NCBI GenBank assembly: GCA_002341815.1
Contig: DDOT01000160.1
Coordinates: forward strand, 1 to 8,223
Source of the DNA: Thiobacillus sp. UBA2487
GTDB taxonomy: Bacteria > Pseudomonadota > Gammaproteobacteria > Burkholderiales > Sulfuriferulaceae
Direction of reading: 5' to 3'
DNA: 8,223 bases
Shown: in pieces, positions 1 through 6,763 of the stretch
Layout of the letters: each line of letters begins with the position of its first letter
How positions within the stretch are numbered: the first letter of the stretch is position 1
Made by a program: the position numbers and the translations under genes
The notes under the pieces: model-generated
The model's input: the letters and a program-made list of their open reading frames with translations, nothing else
Databases searched by the model: none
What the model was told of the DNA's origin: nothing

Positions 1-270
1 GGACAGCATGATGACCGGGGTTTTACTGAAGCGTGTGTTTTTTTTGATAAGCGAACAGGTTTGGTAACCATCCAATCGCGGCATCATGATGTCAACGAAA
101 ATGATGTCCGGGTGCCAATCGGTGATTTTGGCCAGTGCGGCAAAACCATCTTCGGCCAGCATGATGTCACACCCCGCCTGGCGCAAAAAAATTTCTGCGC
201 TGCGGCGGATGGTGTTGCTGTCGTCAATCACCATGACTTTTATGCCGGTAAGATCATTGGTATCTGTCAC
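1..270 (-). CDS. pilG: PilG-type response regulator receiver protein (3' part missing)
   Basis: The first 90 residues of a single-domain CheY-like receiver protein are visible; the rest lies beyond base 1. The acidic pair is in VMVIDDSNTIRR (residues 13-24). The phosphoacceptor is Asp60, at the end of PDIIFVD, and is followed by the MMPRLDGYQTC signature. The end of the visible part, TPVIMLS, leads up to the conserved Ser/Thr position. The DDS-TIRR-AE and MMPRLDGYQTC-LIK strings match what I remember of PilG, which in Pseudomonas acts in the Pil-Chp chemosensory pathway controlling type IV pilus extension and twitching. Family members are about 130 residues, so roughly 40 are missing. I chose the GTG start at 268-270 because TGAGGAA (274-280) sits just upstream and the next in-frame Met is already inside the first beta strand. 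PilH or another CheY-like protein is the main alternative, but the PilG wording fits better. Confidence 0.85.
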   Translation of the reverse strand, partial: MTDTNDLTGIKVMVIDDSNTIRRSAEIFLRQAGCDIMLAEDGFAALAKITDWHPDIIFVDIMMPRLDGYQTCSLIKKNTRFSKTPVIMLS

Positions 271-273
271 AAA

Positions 274-280
274 TTCCTCA
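274..280 (-). promoter_or_regulatory. Shine-Dalgarno that supports the GTG start of pilG
   Basis: On the minus strand TGAGGAA ends 3 nt before the GTG at 268-270, so the AGGA core is 4 nt away. This is a short but workable spacing. It favours GTG over the internal ATG at codon 13. An ATG that overlaps this site is out of frame and meets a stop within a few codons. Confidence 0.6.
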
Positions 281-381
281 TAGGGTGCCGGATGCTAAGC
301 GTATGCGCAGACAGGGTGCGATGTACAGCCTGCCTTGCCAGCTTCAATCAATCAGGTAAATGATAGCAGTAATCGTGTTAT

Positions 382-409
382 TTTCTATGGCTTTTCATTT
401 GGTTGGCAA
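382..409 (-). promoter_or_regulatory. Possible sigma70-type promoter for pilG
   Basis: The 269-bp spacer between rubredoxin and pilG contains an AT-rich patch at about 361-450. On the minus strand it holds TTGCCA (404-409, five of six matches to the -35 consensus) and, after 16 bp, TAGAAA (382-387, four of six matches to -10). A second -10-like TATCAT lies at 360-365 without a good -35. Either would leave a leader of about 90-110 nt before pilG. The match is modest and AT-rich DNA produces such pairs by chance. I see no other gene or strong hairpin in the rest of this spacer (271-539). Confidence 0.3.
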
Positions 410-539
410 GTTATTTTTATGCAACGAATCACATTTTTTCGTCAGGAATGTGTCCATTGATGTCCATGCGGTAGCGACGGCATCATCTCATCGGGCTGCA
501 ATGCGGCTTGTGGAGACGTGAATCAGCGCTGCTTTGGCA

Positions 540-713
540 TCAAGGCATCGGTTCAAAATCATCTTTGCGCGCGCCACATTCCGGGCATGTCCAGTTCATG
601 GGGACATCTTCCCAGCAAGTGCCGGGCGGAATGCCGTCTTCGGGCGCGCCTTCGGCTTCATCATAAATGTGGCCACACAGTACACAAATGTAACGTTTAA
701 ATGCGGAACTCAT
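540..713 (-). CDS. Rubredoxin (57 aa)
   Basis: This small gene encodes a one-iron Fe(SCys)4 electron-transfer protein expected in the cytoplasm. The 57-residue product has the two rubredoxin knuckles: [12 protein letters not shown] (Cys10 and Cys13) and [15 protein letters not shown] (Cys43 and Cys46). Between them are the conserved [12 protein letters not shown] segment and the aromatic residues Tyr8, Tyr17, Trp34 and Trp41. An extra Cys33 inside GTCWEDVP lies outside the ligand set. The length matches stand-alone rubredoxins of about 54-60 residues. The start is the only ATG before an in-frame stop. Its AGG abuts the ATG directly, so the ribosome binding site is poorly spaced. The gene lies upstream of pilG on the same strand and is divergent from thiD. 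The redox partner cannot be read from this window; an alkane hydroxylase partner or an oxidative-stress role are known options for the family. Confidence 0.95.
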   Translation of the reverse strand: MSSAFKRYICVLCGHIYDEAEGAPEDGIPPGTCWEDVPMNWTCPECGARKDDFEPMP

Positions 714-782
714 CCTGTAATCGGCTTTTCAGGTAAAATGGGTATTCTAAATCAGTTATGCCCGTTTGGGCGGTGTTTTTGC
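714..782. promoter_or_regulatory. Divergent promoter region between rubredoxin and thiD
   Basis: These 69 bp must carry the start signals for both directions unless one promoter lies inside a neighbouring gene. A minus-strand TAGAAT (744-749, five of six matches to -10) faces rubredoxin, and a plus-strand TAAAAT (734-739) faces thiD. Neither has a convincing -35 at 16-18 bp. A short GCCC/GGGC inverted repeat with a 4-nt loop lies at 760-771, close to the thiD start. There is no room for a thiamine pyrophosphate riboswitch, and I see no thi-box-like CTGAGA sequence. Confidence 0.35.
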
Positions 783-1604
783 ATGACACAAAATTCTCCC
801 CCGGTTGTATTAACGTTTTCTGCGTCTGACCCCACGGGTGGCGCAGGCTCGCAAGCCGATTTGCTGACGTTGACCAGCATGGGTTGCCATGCTGTGTCTG
901 TTTTGACCGCGGTTACCGTACAAGATACCGTTGGTGTCGAGCACTATTTTTCACTTGATCCAGAGTTGATTGCTGACCAGGCGCGTTGTTTGCTCGAAGA
1001 CATGCCTGTGGCCGCCTTCAAGATCGGTATGGTGGGCAGCGTCACTGCGGTAGCTGCCATTGCTGCGATCGTGGCCGACTATCCGGATGTGCCATTGGTA
1101 TTTGATCCTGTGCTGGCCTCCGGTCGAGGTGATGAACTGAGTGACGACGATACCCGGGCGGCATTACTGGATCTGTTGGTGCCGCAAACCACGATTCTTA
1201 CCCCTAACAGTTTAGAGGCGCGATATCTGGCTGCCGAACTTGATCCGGCAGCCAGTGAACTACCCTTGGCCGATTGTGCGCGCCTGTTGATGGAGACAGG
1301 GTGTGAATATGTGTTATTGACGGGAACCCACGAGCAAACCACCCTGGTAACCAATACGTTATACGGTAGTCAAGGGGTGTTGCGCGCAGATGATTGGCAG
1401 CGCTTGCCTGGCAGCTACCATGGGTCTGGATGCACCCTGGCCTCTGCTGTGGCGGCCACATTGGCGCATCAAATGGGGGTGATGGAAGGCGCGCGTGAAG
1501 CGCAGGAGTTCGTTTGGGAAAGTTTGCGTGCCGGTTATCGACCCGGGATGGGGCAATATATTCCGGACCGGCTGTTTTGGGCGCGCAAACGGAGCGATGC
1601 ATGA
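783..1604 (+). CDS. thiD: Hydroxymethylpyrimidine/phosphomethylpyrimidine kinase
   Basis: ThiD phosphorylates HMP to HMP-P and then to HMP-PP, the pyrimidine half of thiamine, in the cytoplasm. The 273-residue product has the ribokinase-like signatures. These are FSASDPTGGAGSQAD (12-26, pyrimidine-binding N-terminus), FKIGM (79-83), VFDPVLASGRGDEL (107-119), TPNSLEA (140-146), VLLTGTHE (177-184) and the anion hole GSGCT (214-218) with Cys217. The C-terminal tail, GYRPGMGQYIPDRLFWARK, resembles betaproteobacterial ThiD. The frame is open far upstream (to 534), but that stretch overlaps rubredoxin in antisense. I chose the ATG at 783 because it begins just before the conserved VVLTFSASD. It has no recognisable Shine-Dalgarno. 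The ATG at 738, preceded by AGG, is an alternative that would add 15 residues. The gene is first in the thiD-thiE-hemL operon. Confidence 0.93.
   Translation: MTQNSPPVVLTFSASDPTGGAGSQADLLTLTSMGCHAVSVLTAVTVQDTVGVEHYFSLDPELIADQARCLLEDMPVAAFKIGMVGSVTAVAAIAAIVADYPDVPLVFDPVLASGRGDELSDDDTRAALLDLLVPQTTILTPNSLEARYLAAELDPAASELPLADCARLLMETGCEYVLLTGTHEQTTLVTNTLYGSQGVLRADDWQRLPGSYHGSGCTLASAVAATLAHQMGVMEGAREAQEFVWESLRAGYRPGMGQYIPDRLFWARKRSDA
1591..1604 (+). promoter_or_regulatory. Coupled start of thiE (Shine-Dalgarno plus 4-nt overlap)
   Basis: GGAG at 1591-1594 lies inside the last codons of thiD. It is followed after 6 nt by ATGA, in which the thiE start (1601-1603) and the thiD stop (1602-1604) overlap. 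This layout is typical of translational coupling. It sets the thiE start here rather than at upstream in-frame ATGs such as 1514. Confidence 0.8.
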
Positions 1605-2227
1605 TTGCTGGTTTATACGCCATTACCCGTGAAACGGATGATACGCAGCAGTTGTTGCGTCAAGTCGAACAGGCCATTCGTGGCGGCGCAAGCGTGGTGC
1701 AATACCGTGATAAAAGTCACGACGTTGCCCGTCAGCACGAACAGGCCAGTGAATTGGTGCATTTGTGTCGCAAAAACAATGTACTGTTCATTGTGAATGA
1801 TCACTTGCGCCTGGCCGATCTGGTGGACGCGGATGGTTTGCATATCGGTCAGGCAGATGGCAGTTTGCGTGAAGCGCGTATCATTTTGGGGTATGACAGG
1901 CTGATCGGTGTGTCGTGCTATCAGTCGCTGGACATGGCGCGACGTGCGCAGGACGATGGTGCTGATTATGTTGCATTCGGCAGCTTTTATCCATCTGCCA
2001 CCAAACCGCTGGCCGTACGCGCAGAACCCGATTTGTTACAGCAGGCGGCGCATGTGATCCATCGCCCGATTGTTGCGATTGGCGGGATAACACCGGCGAA
2101 TGCAGAACGCTTGATCATGGCAGGCGCTGATGCCATTGCAGTGGTGGGCGCCTTGTTTGACAGTGACGATATTCAAGATACCGCGCGGCAATTTGCCGAA
2201 TTATTTATGGATGAACCTGAGGATTAA
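1601..2227 (+). CDS. thiE: Thiamine phosphate synthase
   Basis: ThiE joins HMP-PP (the ThiD product) to the thiazole phosphate to give thiamine phosphate. The 208-residue TIM-barrel protein shows QYRDK (34-38, the Q-x-R-x-K pyrophosphate/pyrimidine site), FIVND (63-67), DGLHIGQ (78-84), GVSCY (103-107), FGSFYPSATKP (126-136, the glycine/threonine-rich phosphate loop), AIGGI (159-163) and VVGALF (181-186). GVSCY has Tyr where many family members have His (GVSTH/GVSCH). As I remember, other proteobacterial ThiE proteins share this. The frame is open further upstream, but the ATG at 1601 overlaps the thiD stop by 4 nt (ATGA). It has GGAG 6 nt ahead (1591-1594) and starts directly at the conserved GLYAIT strand. 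Translation is probably coupled to thiD. Confidence 0.95.
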   Translation: MIAGLYAITRETDDTQQLLRQVEQAIRGGASVVQYRDKSHDVARQHEQASELVHLCRKNNVLFIVNDHLRLADLVDADGLHIGQADGSLREARIILGYDRLIGVSCYQSLDMARRAQDDGADYVAFGSFYPSATKPLAVRAEPDLLQQAAHVIHRPIVAIGGITPANAERLIMAGADAIAVVGALFDSDDIQDTARQFAELFMDEPED

Positions 2228-2230
2228 ACC

Positions 2231-3520
2231 ATGACCGATAGCAGTCAGTCCCTATTCGATCGCGCCCAGCGTCATATTCCCGGTGGTGTCAATTCACCGG
2301 TACGGGCGTTTCGCTCGGTGGGAGGAACCCCTCGTTTTATCGCCAGTGCGCGAGGTGCGCGCGTGACCGACGTGGATGGGGTTGAATACATCGATTACGT
2401 TGGTTCGTGGGGTCCCATGATTGCCGGTCACGCCCATCCGGCTGTGATTGATGCGGTGGTTAAGGTGGCGGCCAAGGGACTCAGTTTTGGCGCACCTATT
2501 GCAGCGGAGGTAGAGCTGGCAGAATTGTTGGCAAAACTGGTCCCTTCTCTGGAAATGGTGCGTTTGACCAGTTCGGGTACTGAAGCCACCATGAGTGCCT
2601 TGCGTTTGGCGCGCGGTTTCACTGGACGAGACCGCATTGTCAAGTTTGGCGGCTGCTATCATGGGCACGGTGATTCTTTACTGGTCAAGGCGGGGTCGGG
2701 GGCGTTGACCTTCGGTATGCCTGACTCTTCCGGAGTGCCAAGCTGCCTGGCTGAGTTAACTTCTGTACTTGAGTATAACAATATTCCCCATTTGGAGGCT
2801 TTTTTCGCCGGGATGGGGGATCAGGTGGCTGCTGTGATTATTGAGCCTGTGGTGGGCAATATGAATCTGATCGCCCCCGATCCGGCGTTTCTGCAATGCC
2901 TGCGTCGTTTGTGCGATCAGCATGGTGCTTTGTTGATTTTTGATGAAGTCATGACCGGCTTTCGGGTGGCTTTGGGTGGCGCGCAATCACTATTTGGCAT
3001 TCGTCCCGATCTTTCGACGTTTGGCAAGGTGATCGGTGGTGGCATGCCGATGGGTGCGTTTGGCGGCAGACGCGACATCATGCAGCAGTTGGCCCCATTG
3101 GGGCCGGTGTATCAAGCCGGCACGTTGTCCGGCAATCCCGTGGCGGTTGCTGCCGGGTTGGCCACCCTGGCATTGTTGCAAGTTGACGGTTTTTATGATC
3201 AGCTCAGCGCCAAAACGACACGTTTGGTAACTGGTCTGGATGCGGCTGCCCGTCAAGCGGGTTTGCCGTTCGCTGCCCAGTCGGTGGGCGGTATGTTTGG
3301 TTTGTATTTTCGGGACGGTTTGCCTCACACGTATGACGAGGTCATGCAAAGCGATCGCGAACGCTTCCGCCGTTTCTTTCATGCCATGTTGGATAAGGGG
3401 TTCTATTTTGCCCCGTCAGCTTTCGAAGCCGGTTTTGTATCCAGCGCACATACCGAGGCAGATATTGACACAACGATTGCCTGCGCATCTGGGGTGTTTG
3501 CAGGTTTGTGCCCGGCATAA
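2231..3520 (+). CDS. hemL: Glutamate-1-semialdehyde 2,1-aminomutase
   Basis: HemL converts glutamate-1-semialdehyde to 5-aminolevulinate, the last step of the C5 route to tetrapyrroles. It is a cytoplasmic PLP enzyme of aminotransferase class III. The 429-residue length is normal for the family. Visible signatures are [13 protein letters not shown] (15-27), the PLP phosphate-binding SSGTEA (114-119), CYHGHGD (142-148), the PLP-pyridine Asp238 in [11 protein letters not shown], the Schiff-base Lys266 in [18 protein letters not shown], and the GTLSGNP segment (297-303). The start ATG has TGAGGA (2218-2223) 7 nt upstream, overlapping the end of thiE, and only 3 nt separate the genes. hemL is therefore very likely cotranscribed with thiD and thiE. 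The operon ends at the strong terminator downstream. The enzyme implies that the organism makes ALA from glutamyl-tRNA rather than by ALA synthase. Confidence 0.97.
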   Translation: MTDSSQSLFDRAQRHIPGGVNSPVRAFRSVGGTPRFIASARGARVTDVDGVEYIDYVGSWGPMIAGHAHPAVIDAVVKVAAKGLSFGAPIAAEVELAELLAKLVPSLEMVRLTSSGTEATMSALRLARGFTGRDRIVKFGGCYHGHGDSLLVKAGSGALTFGMPDSSGVPSCLAELTSVLEYNNIPHLEAFFAGMGDQVAAVIIEPVVGNMNLIAPDPAFLQCLRRLCDQHGALLIFDEVMTGFRVALGGAQSLFGIRPDLSTFGKVIGGGMPMGAFGGRRDIMQQLAPLGPVYQAGTLSGNPVAVAAGLATLALLQVDGFYDQLSAKTTRLVTGLDAAARQAGLPFAAQSVGGMFGLYFRDGLPHTYDEVMQSDRERFRRFFHAMLDKGFYFAPSAFEAGFVSSAHTEADIDTTIACASGVFAGLCPA

Positions 3521-3538
3521 GCCGATAGGGTTGGCAAC

Positions 3539-3584
3539 AATAACAATAAAAAACCGGACATTGTCCGGTTTTTTATTGTTTATT
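3539..3584. terminator. Bidirectional intrinsic terminator between hemL and ccsA
   Basis: A perfect 13-nt inverted repeat (3548-3560 and 3562-3574) surrounds one central base. The CCGGACA/TGTCCGG core is flanked by six A on the left and six T on the right, so both strands yield a GC-rich stem followed by a U tract. The pairing continues outwards into AATAACAAT (left) and ATTGTTTATT (right) with a one-base bulge, giving arms of about 22 nt. It sits 18 nt after the hemL stop and 5 nt after the ccsA stop, so it can end transcription from both converging operons. Confidence 0.93.
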
Positions 3585-3589
3585 ATGAA

Positions 3590-4726
3590 TTACAGCGTGC
3601 CATAAGAATGCAGGCCGGACAAAAACATATTGACGCCCAGAAATGCGAAAATGGTGACAAATAACCCTACCACCGCCCACCAGGCCAAGAAGGCGCCACG
3701 CAAGCCTTTTACCAGTCGAATATGCAGCCAAGCGGCGTAATTCAGCCACACGATCAGCGCCCAGGTTTCTTTCGGATCCCATGACCAGTACCCGCCCCAT
3801 GCCTCAGCCGCCCACATTGCGCCCAAGATAGTGGCGATGGTGAAAAAGCCGAATCCTACCGCAATGGATTTATACATGAGGTCATCCAGTACCTCCAGCG
3901 GCGGCAGACGGGTGGCCAAAATGCCACGGTTGACCATTAACCAAGCCACTGCCACCATGGCGGCCAAAGAAAACGAGCCATAGCCGATAAAGTTGGCAGG
4001 AACGTGCAGCTTCATCCAGTAAGATTGCAGCGCTGGTACCAAGGGTTGAATGTTTTCGGCTTGCCGGTCGAAGGTGTACCACAACAAAAACCCGACGGCT
4101 GCGGTAATAATCGGCAAGACAAACGCACCCAACAAACGGTTTTGGTAGCGTTGTTCGTAGTACAGGTAAAGCAGGGCGGTGATGATGGAAAACAGTACGA
4201 ATACTTCATACAGGTTGGAAATGGGAATATGACCAACGTCCGGACTGATCAGATAAGACTCATACCAACGTACGATCAAGCCAATCAACCCCATGGCGGT
4301 GGCACTCCAGGTCAGCCCGCTGGCCACTTGGCCGGCAAAGGTTGAGCGGGTAGCCAAGGCCAGCCAGTAGGTCAATGTGGCGAGCACAAACAGCGTACTC
4401 ATCCACATGATCGCTGATTGACTGGCCAGCATGAATTTCAGAAAAAAGGCGTGTTGAGCCCGCCCCAAGTCGCCATGATAGTCGTTGATGGCAAATAAAC
4501 TGACGGCGGCAATCGTGATGATCAGGGTGCGCAGAGGCTTCCAGTACCATCCCAGTACACTGAAACCGGCCGCGAAACCAAATAAAAAGGTTTTTTCGTA
4601 ACTATCCATGTATGCCCCGTACGCATTAAAGGCATAAAGAGCGCCAGCCCATAGCAGGACAGCGTAAATCCAGTCAAACAGGCTGAGTCGGCCAATGGAC
4701 GGATTAGAGAGCGACAGAGTTTGCAT
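3590..4726 (-). CDS. ccsA: System II cytochrome c biogenesis protein, WWD-domain haem handling subunit (CcsA/ResC)
   Basis: This integral membrane protein works with ResB to move haem to the periplasm and attach it to apocytochrome c. Some databases call it ccsB. The 378-residue chain has about ten hydrophobic segments. The tryptophan-rich WWD signature is Trp305, Trp310 and GGYWSWDPKE (311-320), and NLYE is at 171-174. His241 (KLHVP), His335 (WLHIR) and His373 (GLHSYG) have the order and spacing of P-His1, TM-His2 and P-His2 of the fused CcsBA proteins, as I recall them. The frame is open 20 codons further upstream inside resB. I chose the ATG at 4724-4726 because AAGGA (4735-4739) lies 8 nt ahead and only one base separates it from the resB stop. 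The gene is the last of the cytochrome c4-resB-ccsA group and ends at the bidirectional terminator. Confidence 0.93.
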   Translation of the reverse strand: MQTLSLSNPSIGRLSLFDWIYAVLLWAGALYAFNAYGAYMDSYEKTFLFGFAAGFSVLGWYWKPLRTLIITIAAVSLFAINDYHGDLGRAQHAFFLKFMLASQSAIMWMSTLFVLATLTYWLALATRSTFAGQVASGLTWSATAMGLIGLIVRWYESYLISPDVGHIPISNLYEVFVLFSIITALLYLYYEQRYQNRLLGAFVLPIITAAVGFLLWYTFDRQAENIQPLVPALQSYWMKLHVPANFIGYGSFSLAAMVAVAWLMVNRGILATRLPPLEVLDDLMYKSIAVGFGFFTIATILGAMWAAEAWGGYWSWDPKETWALIVWLNYAAWLHIRLVKGLRGAFLAWWAVVGLFVTIFAFLGVNMFLSGLHSYGTL

Positions 4727-4727
4727 G

Positions 4728-6749
4728 CTAACTTTCCTTCCCGATGCGGGCAATATCCTGGCAGCGTTGCCGGAATTCGTTTTCAAAATCCAGTGTCAGA
4801 CGGTTGCCGGACATGGTGCATAATATACGATCTGGCCTGACCAATAGCCATAATCTGCGTTCATGAATAAAGAACATGGCAAAAACACCCAGTACCAGCA
4901 AGAACGAGCCAAAGTAGACGATGTTTTTTCCGGGCGAACGGGTCAGTTGAAAACCGGATGATTGGACTTGATCAAATGCCGAGAGTTGCAGATAGACCGG
5001 CGAACCATAAAAAAACAGATCGCTGATTGCATTCAGGCTGTCGCGTAAAAACCAGCCGCTGGCTTCGTTGGCAACTGGCGGTGACAGATGTGCGTCGCTG
5101 CGCGCCATTCCCCACGCTTGCCAGGCGCACATTTCCAGTATTTTCAGGTAAGTTTCTGCTGCGCGGTCGCGCTGATCGGCAGGTACCCGTTGTTCAATGA
5201 AGTCCGACAGGGCTTTGAATCCACCTTGGCCAAACAAGGTGAGTACCTTGATGGTGCTGTCGGTTAATTGGGCACGTGCTGTCGGGTTGTCCGGCATGAT
5301 GACATTCGTTACCCGCTGGGCAATTTCCGGATAAAGCGTCGGATTCATCAGAACGGCACGCAGGCTCATAAAGCCGGTCAAGGTTGCATCAGGGTCCAAC
5401 GGGAACCGCACATAGCGATAGGGTTCGGCCGGACTGGATCGCATGCCGGATACCACAAACCAGCGTTTATCAATCTGTACTGGCAACATGTAATTATTGT
5501 AGGCATGCGCGGTGCCATCTGCTGCACGGATTTTGTATTCAAAACTGGGGCCGACATTGTGCAGGTCTTTATTATCGGCAACTGCGTTACCGCCCAAGTG
5601 GGCTGCTTGTGGTTTGGCATCACCCGAGCCTTCAATATTGAAGGGGTGAAATTCGGTAAATTCAACAGTCAGGGGTAAATTGTCGCTGGCCAGGCTGCTT
5701 CTTTCGTGAACAACGCCGCCGAACGGGAATGGCTGGTTGTTACTGTTCAGAACGTTCCAGCCGTTGAGGCGCAACCGGGTGCCGCCATCTCCAAAACTGG
5801 CTTGATAAATCGCCACTCCATCATAAACAAGCGGGTGGTTGACCTTGATCGTGTGGTGTAACAGGGGTTTACCGGTGGATTTGTCCAGTATGGTGATATT
5901 GCTGGCAAATGATTTTGGTTGTCCGGTGGTGTAGTGTTCGATGAAAAATTTGTCGAGTGCAATGCGGAACGGCAACTCCTGAACCAAATAGCCATCGCCG
6001 GAATTTATGAAAATGATGTCAGCGCTACTGCCTTCCGGAATGGTGACATCCCCACGAAACGACAGGTTGTTGGCAGACAAGCGGCTGATAGGGGGGACTT
6101 CACTGGCTGGAATGTCACGGGTTTCAATTTTTTTGGTGCCAATGGCCTCTTGAAATTGTAACGGCAGATTGCCGTCAACCAAGCCGCCAATGCAGATGAG
6201 AACAATCGCGCTGTGGGTGAGCAAATAGCCCAATCGGTTGGCACTACCACGTTTGGCGGCCAGTAAAATGCCGTCAGCCCGGGTATCTTCGCGATATTTC
6301 CAACCTTGTGTCGTCAGATAGGTACGCAGTTGTGACACGCTGTTGGCATGCGCCGGAAATTCTGCTTGATGATGAAAGTGGCGCAGTGATTGTTCAGTGG
6401 CAGATTCGCGGTAGCTGCGCATGTCGCGCAGCATGGCGGGCCAATTGCGCCAGATGCATAAGCTGGTGGATAGTACAAGAAAAGCGAGAATGACAATAAA
6501 CCACCCTGTGTGGTAAACGTCGAATAGTCCCAAAGCTTTAAAGGCAACAAACCAGAACTGACCGAATTTAATGATGTAATCGGTGTAGGGTTGGTTTTGT
6601 TTGAGCACGGTTCCCACAACCGACGCGATAGCCAAAATAGTAAACAGGCTGATGGCAAACCGCATCGAACTGAGCAGCTCGTAAAACGAACGGGAGACAG
6701 TACGTTGACTCATGTTGGTGGCGATTTTGGATGTGTAAAAGGGTGACAT
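4728..6749 (-). CDS. resB: System II cytochrome c biogenesis protein ResB
   Basis: ResB (called CcsB in part of the literature) is the large partner of CcsA in the haem export and ligation complex. The 673-residue product begins with ELLSSMRFAISLF (24-36), usual for the family. Membrane segments lie near 31-48, 82-98, 173-191 and 608-627, with a large periplasmic domain between the third and fourth. VNHPLVYDGVAIYQASFGDGG (303-323) is a typical ResB stretch. His80 at the start of the second membrane segment is a candidate for the TM-His1 haem ligand of fused CcsBA proteins. The ATG at 6749 has AAGGG 7 nt upstream, while an in-frame ATG at 6711-6713 (codon 13) has none. However, the ribosome binding site at 6749 lies in a hairpin, so the shorter start is not excluded. 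The gene is 1 nt from ccsA and 118 bp after cytochrome c4. Confidence 0.94.
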   Translation of the reverse strand: MSPFYTSKIATNMSQRTVSRSFYELLSSMRFAISLFTILAIASVVGTVLKQNQPYTDYIIKFGQFWFVAFKALGLFDVYHTGWFIVILAFLVLSTSLCIWRNWPAMLRDMRSYRESATEQSLRHFHHQAEFPAHANSVSQLRTYLTTQGWKYREDTRADGILLAAKRGSANRLGYLLTHSAIVLICIGGLVDGNLPLQFQEAIGTKKIETRDIPASEVPPISRLSANNLSFRGDVTIPEGSSADIIFINSGDGYLVQELPFRIALDKFFIEHYTTGQPKSFASNITILDKSTGKPLLHHTIKVNHPLVYDGVAIYQASFGDGGTRLRLNGWNVLNSNNQPFPFGGVVHERSSLASDNLPLTVEFTEFHPFNIEGSGDAKPQAAHLGGNAVADNKDLHNVGPSFEYKIRAADGTAHAYNNYMLPVQIDKRWFVVSGMRSSPAEPYRYVRFPLDPDATLTGFMSLRAVLMNPTLYPEIAQRVTNVIMPDNPTARAQLTDSTIKVLTLFGQGGFKALSDFIEQRVPADQRDRAAETYLKILEMCAWQAWGMARSDAHLSPPVANEASGWFLRDSLNAISDLFFYGSPVYLQLSAFDQVQSSGFQLTRSPGKNIVYFGSFLLVLGVFAMFFIHERRLWLLVRPDRILCTMSGNRLTLDFENEFRQRCQDIARIGKES

Positions 6750-6763
6750 TGTGCCACCCTTTT
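6737..6763 (-). promoter_or_regulatory. Hairpin that covers the resB ribosome binding site and start codon
   Basis: On the minus-strand transcript the 27 nt form a 12-bp stem: AAAAGGGUGGCA pairs with UGUCACCCUUUU, with one G-U wobble and a CAA loop. The 5' arm contains the complete AAGGGUGG Shine-Dalgarno. The A of the AUG is in the loop and its U and G are paired. If it forms, it should block initiation at 6749. Because a GC-rich stem is followed by UUUU it could instead act as a weak intrinsic terminator behind the cytochrome c4 gene. The plus strand forms the same stem except for one A-C mismatch. The pairing is seen directly; the role is inference. Confidence 0.5.

Noticed and set aside
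103..107. Tyr in place of His in the ThiE GVSCY motif (protein residues 103-107, DNA about 1907-1921)
   Set aside because: It first looked like a changed active-site residue. I recall the same Tyr in other proteobacterial ThiE proteins, and all other active-site motifs are intact. The coordinates of this entry are protein residues.
61..363. Plus-strand open frames over the left edge
   Set aside because: They are antisense to pilG, whose receiver motifs are clear. The products show no recognisable motifs.
524..531. Perfect palindrome CAGCGCTG just after the rubredoxin stop
   Set aside because: Eight bases with no loop and no T tract do not make a terminator. It is too short to call an operator from one copy.
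534..782. Long in-frame extension upstream of thiD
   Set aside because: The extra sequence is antisense to the rubredoxin gene and does not resemble a ThiD N-terminus. ThiD motifs begin right after the ATG at 783.
1204..1623. A 139-codon minus-strand open frame opposite thiD
   Set aside because: It is antisense to the conserved end of thiD. Its proline- and arginine-rich product resembles a shadow translation.
2294..3382. Several minus-strand open frames opposite hemL
   Set aside because: hemL has a full set of PLP-enzyme motifs, and the antisense products have none.
5268..5678. A 136-codon plus-strand open frame inside resB
   Set aside because: It lies wholly antisense to the conserved resB coding sequence, has no motifs and fits a chance open frame.
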